Shown here: positions 1 through 5,405 of the stretch, in pieces
Position numbering within the stretch: the stretch's first letter is position 1
Layout: each line of letters opens with the position of its first letter
Assembly (NCBI GenBank): GCA_002367335.1
Contig: DFBI01000030.1
Coordinates: 30,125-35,546, forward strand
From: Syntrophaceae bacterium UBA3084
GTDB lineage: Bacteria > Desulfobacterota > Syntrophia > Syntrophales > UBA6807
DNA: 5,422 nucleotides
Direction of reading: 5' to 3'
The notes under the pieces: generated by a model
The model's database searches: none
The model's input: the letters and a program-made list of their open reading frames with translations, nothing else
What the model was told of the DNA's origin: nothing
Translations under genes and position numbers: made by a program

Positions 1-117
1 TGATCTTGAGTTAAGTATAATAAGAAAAGCGGTTTTCTGTCAATACAAATATCAAATATTATATCATCGGATCATGCCGGGAACCGGGGTAAATAGTGGA
101 TGCTGTGGCCGACGTGT

Positions 118-144
118 TTGACATTGGGTGTAAGATAGCATAAG
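118..144 (+). promoter_or_regulatory. Candidate sigma-70 promoter for the flavoenzyme gene
   Basis: A perfect TTGACA lies at 118-123 and CATAAG (4 of 6 to TATAAT) at 139-144. The 15-base spacer is shorter than the ideal 17. Transcription would begin near 151 and give a leader of about 35 bases. The gene's ribosome-binding site is probably AAGGGAG at 168-174, 11 bases before the ATG. A perfect TATAAT also lies at 16-21, but its -35 box would fall outside the window. No operator or riboswitch is recognisable in 1-185. Confidence 0.35.
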
Positions 145-185
145 AAGAAAATAGCGAAACGAAAAGGAAGGGAGACTGGGATACA

Positions 186-2180
186 ATGAATGGTTTAACT
201 AAATTATTTTCACCAGGCAGGATAGGTAAGATGGAGCTTAAGAATCGTTTAGTCATGGCTCCTATGATGGCTCTTGCTGCTTTTGGCAAGGCTGCAATCA
301 CGGAGGAGGAAAGGGAAGGTTATATTAGCTCCAGAGTCATGGATTGGTTCGCAGAGATAGCCAAAGGCGGTGTGTCCTTAGTTCTTGGAGAATCATCGAC
401 GATTCTCCCTGAATCACATGCCGCGTCGAGAGCCGGCGCATTTGATGATAAATTCATTCCGGGATTGAGGGGGGCTGCTGAAGCAATGCAGCGAAATGGA
501 GCTTACGCAGCTTTTCAACTGTTACATCATGGCAGGATACTCACTACGCATCGCAGGGGACTCGCGCATTCTGAAGTGATCGATCCGGTAGGCCCATCTG
601 CCATACCATGGGGGCGAAGAAGAGAAATTGCCAGGGAAGCAAGCAAGGCAGACATAAAACATCTGGTTGATGGGTTTGTTGAAGCGGCGCGTCGCCTCCG
701 GGATGCAGGATTCGATGCCGTGGAACTGAAAGGCGCTCACGGATATGGTATAGGACAGTTTCTTTCACCTCATTCCAATCAACGCACCGATGAATATGGT
801 GGGACTCCCGAAAAAAGGGCTCGTTTTGCCTGTGAGATAATAACCGCCACTAAAGAGAGACTTGGCGATGACTTTGCTGTTATATTTCTAATGAGTTCGT
901 CGGAATATATCAAGGATGGTATTACCCTGGAAGATTCTCTGATTCAGGCGCCATTGTTTGCCAAAGCAGGCGCCGATGCTCTGCATGTTGAAGGTGGTGT
1001 AGCGGATATGACGCCCTACATAACAAACCCCTGTTATCTTCTTTCCGATGCTTTGTTTGCCGATGATTCGGCAGCCATCAAGAAAGTAGTCTCTATTCCT
1101 GTTATAGTCGGTGGTAAAATTGGGGATCCTGTACTTGCCAATCAGATATTAGAGGAAGGGAAGGCTGATTTTATAAGTATGGCCCGGCCCCTTCTTGCTG
1201 ATCCTCAGCTTCCCAACAAGGCCAGAGAAGGCAGACTTGACGAGATCAAATATTGTTTGTGGTGTAACAATTGCTGGGATATGGCCTGGCGAGAGAATTT
1301 TAAAAAGCGGGGGATTAGATCATGTACAGTAAATCCTGCCTTGATGCGGGAAAGGGAACTTGAAATTAAACCGGCGATCTCGCCTAAAAAAGTGCTCGTG
1401 GTGGGTGGTGGATTGGCCGGTATGGAAGCGGCTAAAGTACTGGATCAGCGAGGTCATAAAGTAGTTCTTTGTGAAAAAAGCCGGGAATTAGGCGGTCAGT
1501 GGAATATTGCTTCTCAGATCAGTGGAAAGGAACATTATGCCAGATTCGGCGATCAAATGATTCGCGATCTCGACAGATCCGGAGTAGAAACAAAATTGAA
1601 TCAGGAAGTAACGGCAGAATTTGTCCGTGAGATCAGTCCTGATGAGGTAATAGTAGCTACCGGAGCTTTGCCCCTTGTTCTCAATATACCTGGCATCGAG
1701 GGAAAAAATGTGGTGCAGGCAGTAGATGTTATTACCGGCAAGGCAAGTGTAGGCCAGCGTGTAGTGGTGATGGGAGGACGCTATTTAGGTATGGAAACAG
1801 CACTTATGCTTGCTGAGCAGGGGAAACATGTTTCCTTGACTACGCTGCATGAGTTAGGTCGTAACCACAGATTTATGGAACGATATACCCTGGCGACATT
1901 GAGGCAAAAGATTGTTGAAAATGGTATTTACATTTATGCGTATGCGCCGGTAGAACAAATTTGTGATGACGGGGTTTATATAAATCATGGCCCGGAACTC
2001 TTTTTCCTTAAGGCGGATACTGTCGTACTGGCTGCCGGTGTCAGCCCACAGAGGAAACTTTTAGAAAAACTGGAATCAACTTTTTCTGATCTTAAGATTC
2101 ATGCTATTGGTGATTGTGCAGAGCCCAGAGATGCTGCGGAAGCCATGAGGGAAGGGGCGGAAACAGGCATGGCCATCTGA
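186..2180 (+). CDS. NADH:flavin oxidoreductase / 2,4-dienoyl-CoA reductase-like protein (FMN, 4Fe-4S, FAD)
   Basis: This is a full-length (664 aa) cytoplasmic enzyme of the FadH/BaiCD/enoate-reductase branch of the Old Yellow Enzyme family, whose members reduce activated C=C bonds. Residues 1-350 form the FMN barrel: NRLVMAPM at 20-27, QLLHHGR at 111-117, and a family loop HGYGIGQFLSP followed by DEYGG at 185-206. Cys357, 360, 363 and 380 should hold a 4Fe-4S cluster. Residues 401-664 are the FAD/NAD(P)H module: GGGLAG at 407-412, Glu430 ending beta-2, ATG at 491-493, and a closing IGDC at 641-644. Three deviations stand out. Lys182 sits where the first His of the usual HxxH pair is expected. 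The third-to-fourth cysteine gap is 16 residues. Arg532 replaces the central glycine of the second Rossmann motif. Substrate and electron donor therefore cannot be assigned. No catabolic partner gene lies beside it; downstream is a tRNA. The family call is firm and the reaction is not. Confidence 0.93.
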   Translation: MNGLTKLFSPGRIGKMELKNRLVMAPMMALAAFGKAAITEEEREGYISSRVMDWFAEIAKGGVSLVLGESSTILPESHAASRAGAFDDKFIPGLRGAAEAMQRNGAYAAFQLLHHGRILTTHRRGLAHSEVIDPVGPSAIPWGRRREIAREASKADIKHLVDGFVEAARRLRDAGFDAVELKGAHGYGIGQFLSPHSNQRTDEYGGTPEKRARFACEIITATKERLGDDFAVIFLMSSSEYIKDGITLEDSLIQAPLFAKAGADALHVEGGVADMTPYITNPCYLLSDALFADDSAAIKKVVSIPVIVGGKIGDPVLANQILEEGKADFISMARPLLADPQLPNKAREGRLDEIKYCLWCNNCWDMAWRENFKKRGIRSCTVNPALMRERELEIKPAISPKKVLVVGGGLAGMEAAKVLDQRGHKVVLCEKSRELGGQWNIASQISGKEHYARFGDQMIRDLDRSGVETKLNQEVTAEFVREISPDEVIVATGALPLVLNIPGIEGKNVVQAVDVITGKASVGQRVVVMGGRYLGMETALMLAEQGKHVSLTTLHELGRNHRFMERYTLATLRQKIVENGIYIYAYAPVEQICDDGVYINHGPELFFLKADTVVLAAGVSPQRKLLEKLESTFSDLKIHAIGDCAEPRDAAEAMREGAETGMAI

Positions 2181-2204
2181 AGGTGAGCTTATTTGTTTTT
2201 TGTC

Positions 2205-2233
2205 TTGAAATAGCAATCTCTTTGAGATATATG
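2205..2233 (+). promoter_or_regulatory. Candidate promoter for tRNA-Val
   Basis: TTGAAA (5 of 6 to consensus) at 2205-2210 and TATATG (4 of 6) at 2228-2233 are separated by exactly 17 bases. The predicted start near 2240 lies a few bases before the mature tRNA 5' end at 2246. The spacer contains a short inverted repeat, ATCTC-TTT-GAGAT (2216-2228). A perfect 12-base palindrome, ATGAAATTTCAT (2231-2242), overlaps the -10 end and the start site. A T-rich run at 2192-2201 follows the flavoenzyme stop, but no solid hairpin precedes it, so a terminator for that gene is not evident. Confidence 0.45.
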
Positions 2234-2245
2234 AAATTTCATTCC

Positions 2246-2320
2246 GGGCGGTTAACTCAGTGGGAGAGTGCTACCTTCACACGGTAGAAGTCACTGGTTC
2301 AAATCCAGTACCGCCTACCA
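2246..2320 (+). tRNA. tRNA-Val (anticodon CAC)
   Basis: A complete cloverleaf can be folded by hand. The acceptor stem GGGCGGT (2246-2252) pairs with ACCGCCT (2310-2316). The D stem is ACTC/GAGT (2255-2258 with 2266-2269) around loop AGTGGGA. The anticodon stem is CTACC/GGTAG (2271-2275 with 2283-2287), and its 7-base loop TTCACAC carries CAC at 2278-2280, which reads the GUG valine codon. The variable loop is AAGTC. The T stem ACTGG/CCAGT (2293-2297 with 2305-2309) closes loop TTCAAAT. Discriminator A2317 is followed by an encoded CCA (2318-2320). Two oddities are a G1-U72 wobble closing the acceptor stem and an A10-U25 pair where G10-C25 is usual. No neighbouring tRNA is seen. Confidence 0.95.
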
Positions 2321-2328
2321 TGAAAATC

Positions 2329-2360
2329 AAGGGGTTGGGTCTTTGCGGCCCGACCCTTTT
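2329..2360 (+). terminator. Rho-independent terminator after tRNA-Val
   Basis: The stem arms GGGTTGGGTC (2332-2341) and GGCCCGACCC (2347-2356) form ten pairs, two of them G-T wobbles, around the loop TTTGC. A-A-G at 2329-2331 can extend the stem into the four Ts at 2357-2360. It begins 9 bases after the tRNA CCA end, the expected position for ending a short tRNA transcript. The T tract is short (four), so termination may be incomplete and allow some read-through into the acyltransferase gene. Confidence 0.7.
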
Positions 2361-2387
2361 GACATTCCGGTGTCGGGAAACGTTAAC
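2359..2387 (+). promoter_or_regulatory. Possible weak promoter for the acyltransferase gene
   Basis: A perfect TTGACA at 2359-2364 overlaps the T tract of the tRNA terminator. Seventeen bases later GTTAAC (2382-2387) matches the -10 consensus at only 3 of 6 positions. If used, transcription would begin around 2394, almost at the ATG (2396), giving a leaderless or nearly leaderless message. That would fit the poor Shine-Dalgarno there, which is only CGGA at 2387-2390. The weak -10 box makes this tentative; read-through past the terminator is the alternative. Confidence 0.22.
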
Positions 2388-2395
2388 GGATCATC

Positions 2396-3097
2396 ATGAG
2401 TCTAAAAAAAGAAATAAAGTTTTTCATCATCAAACACTTTCTGACTTTTCCTGCGTACTATATTCTAAATTTGTATGCAAAAACAATAAAACTGAGCTTT
2501 AATAACGAAGAGGAAATCCGAACCCACCTGGAGAATAGAGGCCGGGTCATATTAGCCTCCTGGCACCAGAGGTTTTTCGGAGGATTTTATCTCCCCAAGA
2601 TACTTGGTAGGCCGATTTGTATTATGATTTCTCAGAGTAAGGACGGAGATTTTGTTGCCGATGTTGCTAAGAGAGTCGGCTGGATTCCGGTGCGTGGATC
2701 AAGTTCCCGGGGAGGCAAAAAGGCTTTAAGGGGAATGGTCGATGAAGTTAGCAAGACTCAACTTGCCGGTCACATTGTGGACGGCCCGACGGGGCCTCCC
2801 CGTGTTATTAAGCCGGGTCTTATTTCCATGGCACAGCAATCGAAAGCTGCGATTTGTCCCACCTGTGTTTTTTATGACAAACCGTGGATATTTAACAGCT
2901 GGGATCGATTCATGGTTCCCCGGCCGTTCAGTAGTGTTGTAATTCGATTCGGTTCTCTTGAGTTTATTCCGGAAAATATGGATTCGGAGGAGTTTGAGGA
3001 AAACAGACTTTACGTTGAGCGAAAAATGATAGAGGAATATGAAAAAGAGGATCAATACTGGAACAAGAAGAGTGGATTGAAGCCCGACAATTCGTGA
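2396..3097 (+). CDS. DUF374 lysophospholipid acyltransferase family protein
   Basis: The 233-residue product fits the DUF374 family in length and motifs. It likely transfers an acyl chain onto a lipid A precursor or lysolipid at the inner face of the cytoplasmic membrane. Residues 8-30 are a hydrophobic/amphipathic segment suited to membrane attachment. SWHQR (55-59) is the counterpart of the acyltransferase HX4D block. Then come SQSKDGDFVA (79-88), RGSSSRGG (100-107), the most diagnostic block DGPTGPPRVIKPG (129-141), and WDRFMVPRPFS (169-179). The C-terminus (from about 196) is highly charged and probably helical. From memory, LpxJ-type late lipid A acyltransferases of Epsilonproteobacteria fall in this family, so a lipid A role is plausible but not shown. 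The gene follows the tRNA terminator and converges on the carbonic anhydrase-like gene with 11 bases between stops. ATG 2396 is the only reasonable start; its ribosome-binding site is poor. Confidence 0.9.
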   Translation: MSLKKEIKFFIIKHFLTFPAYYILNLYAKTIKLSFNNEEEIRTHLENRGRVILASWHQRFFGGFYLPKILGRPICIMISQSKDGDFVADVAKRVGWIPVRGSSSRGGKKALRGMVDEVSKTQLAGHIVDGPTGPPRVIKPGLISMAQQSKAAICPTCVFYDKPWIFNSWDRFMVPRPFSSVVIRFGSLEFIPENMDSEEFEENRLYVERKMIEEYEKEDQYWNKKSGLKPDNS

Positions 3098-3108
3098 TTA
3101 TGATATTT

Positions 3109-3636
3109 TCATCGGGAAATCAGCTTCATTTCCTTTAGATATTTTTCAGTGAGTCGTAAATAATCTTTAATTCCAATTTCAGCAAATGTTTTTTGTTCAG
3201 GAGTCACATTCTTGATTATCTTTGCGGGACTTCCTACCGCGAGCTTCCCGGCTGGAATATGCATGCCGCTTTGAACAACCGATCCGGCGCCGACAAAAGC
3301 ACCTTCCTCGCAGACCACGCCGAATAACAAAATTGCTCCTATTCCTATAAGGCATCTCGGTTTGATATGAACGTCGTGTAAGACAACACTATGTCCTACA
3401 AGAACTTCCTTTTCGATAATTACTTCTGTGCCCGGGTTAACATGGATTACCGTATTGTCCTGGATGCTTGTATCGTCTTGAATAATTACCGGCCCGCAGT
3501 CCGCTCGTATGACTACGCCTGGAGCGATGAAACATCGGCTACCGATGGTAACATCACCTATGAGGACAGCTTCAGGATGGACAAAACTTTTCGGAGAAAT
3601 GGTTGGTTTCTTCCCATCAAATTCATAAATTGGCAT
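3109..3636 (-). CDS. Gamma carbonic anhydrase family protein (left-handed beta-helix)
   Basis: The 175-residue hexapeptide-repeat protein belongs to the YrdA/PaaY/CamH-like gamma carbonic anhydrase group. Family members form trimers and bind a metal between subunits; some hydrate CO2, while others have no proven activity. Numbered from the start chosen here, the three metal-ligand histidines are His65, His82 and His87. Arg44, Asp46 and Gln59, which match conserved Cam positions, are also present. The proton-related Glu62 of archaeal Cam is replaced by Cys47, as expected for the non-Cam branch that lacks the acidic loop. Imperfect hexapeptide repeats run from about residue 15 to 140, followed by a helical tail. 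A start at 3657 would add seven residues (MMIRRNL) and overlap the kdsD stop. However, AGGAGA sits six bases before the ATG at 3636, and the N-terminus MPIYEFDGKKP is typical of the family. The gene lies 17 bases after kdsD and is probably cotranscribed. Confidence 0.9.
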   Translation of the reverse strand: MPIYEFDGKKPTISPKSFVHPEAVLIGDVTIGSRCFIAPGVVIRADCGPVIIQDDTSIQDNTVIHVNPGTEVIIEKEVLVGHSVVLHDVHIKPRCLIGIGAILLFGVVCEEGAFVGAGSVVQSGMHIPAGKLAVGSPAKIIKNVTPEQKTFAEIGIKDYLRLTEKYLKEMKLISR

Positions 3637-3642
3637 TAAGTT

Positions 3643-3648
3643 TCTCCT
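3643..3648 (-). promoter_or_regulatory. Shine-Dalgarno that fixes the carbonic anhydrase-like start
   Basis: On the minus strand AGGAGA lies in the kdsD-to-carbonic-anhydrase gap, with six bases (AACTTA) before the ATG at 3636. The longer reading frame from 3657 would translate through this site, so the shorter start is preferred. Confidence 0.8.
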
Positions 3649-3653
3649 AATCA

Positions 3654-4643
3654 TCATACAGGCAGTGAAATTTTGATCGTTCCGCCTCTTCCCAGAATAT
3701 CGTGCAGATGGATATATCCCCTTAATAGTCTTTTTTCATCGACCACAGCAAGAGAGGTAATCTCATCTTTTTGCATTACTTCTACGGCTTCAGCAAGTGA
3801 TATGTCAGGATCAATGGCTTTGGGAGATTTTGTCATAAGATCATCTACAGTCTTTTCCGTGAAATTTATTCCCCTTTTTACAAATCTTCTCACATCGCCA
3901 TCTGTCAGTATTCCCATCAGGTAGTTTTCCTGATCAGTAATAAGAGCAAATCCGATATTCTTTTCGTCAATTACATTGATGGCTTCCAGTGCGGGAGTTC
4001 CGGAAAAGACCTTCGGGATTTTGTCACCACCGATTAAGGCATCTTTCACCTTTGCCAGTAATCTAAGGCCCAAATGTCCCCCGGGATGAAATTTATAAAA
4101 GTTTTTTTCAGTAAAATTCTTTTTCTTTATGAGCGCTACGGCCAGTGCGTCACCCATTGCGAGAGTGACTGTGGTACTTGAGGTAGGAGTTAGACCGAAA
4201 GGACAGGCTTCCCTGGCAACGCCAACATTGATGACCACATCGCTCAGTCCGGCGAGTGTTGAATGCAGATTGCCCGTAAATGCTATGAGGGGTATCCCGA
4301 TTTTTTCAGTGTTCGAAATGATCATGTTTAATTCATTCGTTTCACCGCTGTTTGAAATGGCAAGCATAACGTCATTTCTGGTAACTATGCCAAGGTCTCC
4401 ATGCAAACCTTCTACAGGATGCAGGAAAAGAGCGGGGGTACCTGTACTGGTCAGGGTGGCAACTATTTTTTTTCCAATAATGCCGGATTTTCCTATTCCT
4501 GTAACGATAACCCTTCCCTTAGATCTGTATATCAGATCAACGGCTCTGGAAAAGTTGTCATCGATCTTGTCAATCAGATTTAAAATACTTTCCCCTTCTG
4601 TCTTCAGGACTTCCCGGGCACTTTTTATCGAATCTTTTCCCAT
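3654..4643 (-). CDS. kdsD: D-arabinose-5-phosphate isomerase (KpsF/GutQ/KdsD family)
   Basis: This 329-residue cytoplasmic enzyme interconverts D-ribulose 5-phosphate and D-arabinose 5-phosphate, the first step towards CMP-Kdo for lipopolysaccharide. A SIS sugar-isomerase domain (about 35-170) carries GIGKSG (49-54), SNSGET (98-102 region), REACPFGLTPT (144-154) and HPGGHLG (186-192). Lys52, Glu104, Glu145 and His186 line up at a constant offset of seven with E. coli KdsD Lys59, Glu111, Glu152 and His193, so the active site looks intact. Two CBS domains follow (about 205-260 and 268-325), with GILTDGDVRR at 244-253 and GYIHLHDIL at 309-317. An in-frame TAA lies seven codons upstream (4662-4664) and the ATG at 4643 is the first start after it; the ribosome-binding site is weak. 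The gamma carbonic anhydrase gene follows closely. GutQ or capsule-type KpsF paralogues share this architecture, so the specific kdsD symbol rests on Kdo being the usual destination. Confidence 0.93.
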   Translation of the reverse strand: MGKDSIKSAREVLKTEGESILNLIDKIDDNFSRAVDLIYRSKGRVIVTGIGKSGIIGKKIVATLTSTGTPALFLHPVEGLHGDLGIVTRNDVMLAISNSGETNELNMIISNTEKIGIPLIAFTGNLHSTLAGLSDVVINVGVAREACPFGLTPTSSTTVTLAMGDALAVALIKKKNFTEKNFYKFHPGGHLGLRLLAKVKDALIGGDKIPKVFSGTPALEAINVIDEKNIGFALITDQENYLMGILTDGDVRRFVKRGINFTEKTVDDLMTKSPKAIDPDISLAEAVEVMQKDEITSLAVVDEKRLLRGYIHLHDILGRGGTIKISLPV

Positions 4644-4671
4644 AATGATGTTGCCTGTACCTTAGTATTTT

Positions 4672-4699
4672 GTTATGAAAGAGAACCTATGACTATCAA
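4672..4699 (-). promoter_or_regulatory. Candidate promoter for the kdsD unit
   Basis: On the minus strand TTGATA (5 of 6; bases 4699-4694) is followed after 16 bases by CATAAC (4 of 6; bases 4677-4672). Transcription would start near 4665, about 22 bases before the kdsD ATG. It is the best pair I found in this gap, but AT-rich DNA gives chance matches. Confidence 0.35.
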
Positions 4700-4810
4700 A
4701 TAATGAGGTTAATGGCAAGGTAGATTTTTGTCGGCCCATGTGGCATTGAATATTGCAGGAACCTGTACTAATTTTCAACAACCGGCAAAGGAAATAATTT
4801 TATAAAGATA

Positions 4811-4839
4811 TTGAGTTTTTCTCTTTCGTTTTCTATTAT
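4811..4839 (+). promoter_or_regulatory. Candidate sigma-70 promoter for the PilZ gene
   Basis: TTGAGT (4 of 6) at 4811-4816 and TATTAT (5 of 6) at 4834-4839 are separated by exactly 17 bases. Transcription would start near 4846 and give a leader of roughly 90 bases. A second TATTAT at 4852-4857 has no comparable -35 box. The rest of the divergent gap (4700-4810) holds no gene I can support and only a small CAGG-AA-CCTG repeat at 4756-4765. Confidence 0.45.
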
Positions 4840-4922
4840 AAGCGATTCAAATATTATAGACACTGCGGGCACCGTAACAAAAAAAGTTGTGATGTAAGAT
4901 CCAGCGCCCCTGTTCTGAGAAA

Positions 4923-4929
4923 GAGGTGA
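4923..4929 (+). promoter_or_regulatory. Shine-Dalgarno that fixes the PilZ start
   Basis: GAGGTGA matches the 16S rRNA tail over seven bases and ends five bases before the GTG at 4935. A GTG at 4926, in the same frame, lies inside this site, so it is most likely part of the ribosome-binding site and not the initiation codon. Confidence 0.75.
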
Positions 4930-4934
4930 CACAA

Positions 4935-5405
4935 GTGACTGAAGTTAAAATACAGGTTGGCAAAAGAAATAAGGTCAGTATCATTTGCCCTCAATGCGGC
5001 AAACATAAAGAAATTGATACGTCCAGATATCAAGGGAAAACTGAAGAGCACAAGATGAATTTTACATGCGATTGTGGGTTTACCTTTGAGGTGTCCTTAA
5101 ATTTCAGAGAATATTACCGTAAAGAAACCCATCTTTATGGACACTGTGACATTGTTGGTTACAGGGATCCTATAGAAATAATTGTTGAGAATCTTTCAAC
5201 AAAAGGTGTAGGCTTTACGACGGGAATTCCGGTTAATGTGTCAGAGGGTGATATGATCGAAGTAGAATTCATTCTGAATGATAAAAAGAGATCACTTATT
5301 CGTAGAACAGTTATCGTACGGCGAATTATCAATAATTATATTGCTGCTGAATTTCATGACATGAAGAAGTGGGATAAAGACCTGGGCTTTTACATGAGGC
5401 CTTAA
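4935..5405 (+). CDS. Zinc-ribbon plus PilZ domain protein, probable cyclic-di-GMP receptor
   Basis: With GTG 4935 as start the product has 156 residues and no signal peptide or membrane segment, so it should be cytoplasmic. The N-terminal part carries CPQC (Cys18, Cys21) and CDC (Cys45, Cys47), each followed by glycine, a small zinc-ribbon pattern. The PilZ part has both signature blocks of cyclic-di-GMP binding: REYYR (RxxxR, Arg58 and Arg62) and NLSTKG ([D/N]xSxxG, residues 86-91). The beta-rich remainder runs through VEFIL and VIVRR to a terminal LGFYMRP. PilZ domains bind the second messenger and change the activity of a partner, often in motility, polysaccharide export or biofilm control. 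No partner is encoded beside it: the upstream neighbour is divergent kdsD and the window ends 17 bases after its stop. A start at 4926 would add three residues (MTQ) and is less likely. No terminator is visible before the window ends. Confidence 0.88.
   Translation: MTEVKIQVGKRNKVSIICPQCGKHKEIDTSRYQGKTEEHKMNFTCDCGFTFEVSLNFREYYRKETHLYGHCDIVGYRDPIEIIVENLSTKGVGFTTGIPVNVSEGDMIEVEFILNDKKRSLIRRTVIVRRIINNYIAAEFHDMKKWDKDLGFYMRP

Noticed and set aside
23..38. AGAAAA-GCGG-TTTTCT hairpin near the window start
   Set aside because: It is a six-pair, mostly A-T stem with no adequate T tract after it, and the upstream gene is not visible, so it cannot be called a terminator.
74..121. 15-codon ATG frame in the flavoenzyme leader, a possible leader peptide
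   Set aside because: It has no ribosome-binding site, lies upstream of the better candidate promoter, and has no run of codons suggesting attenuation.
2260..2502. 80-codon plus-strand open frame over the tRNA, terminator and start of the acyltransferase gene
   Set aside because: It begins inside the tRNA and runs through a terminator hairpin; its apparent coding capacity is incidental.
2726..3055. 109-codon minus-strand open frame opposite the acyltransferase gene
   Set aside because: It is antisense to a gene with clear family motifs, and its translation shows no recognisable domain.
3083..3116. CCCGA/TCGGG inverted repeat between the convergent genes, a possible shared terminator
   Set aside because: The stem has only five pairs around a 24-base interior with no T tract on either side; no convincing bidirectional terminator is visible.
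4129..4665. 178-codon open frame on the plus strand opposite kdsD
   Set aside because: It lies almost wholly antisense to the well-supported kdsD gene, its translation is low-complexity Ser/Thr/Pro/Val with no recognisable motif, and no good ribosome-binding site precedes it.
4741..4757. Sigma-54-like sequence TGGCAT...TTGCA upstream of the PilZ gene
   Set aside because: The distance from the GG element to the GC element is 13 bases instead of the required 12, which normally abolishes activity, and a better sigma-70 pair lies nearer the gene.
4441..4768. CCTGTAC occurring three times in and upstream of kdsD
   Set aside because: It is a 7-base word with irregular spacing and one copy inside the coding region, most likely coincidence.
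4846..4934. Possible cyclic-di-GMP riboswitch in the PilZ leader
   Set aside because: The leader has only a four-base GGGC/GCCC pairing (4867-4870 with 4906-4909) and lacks the conserved GEMM core segments; the idea came only from the downstream protein.
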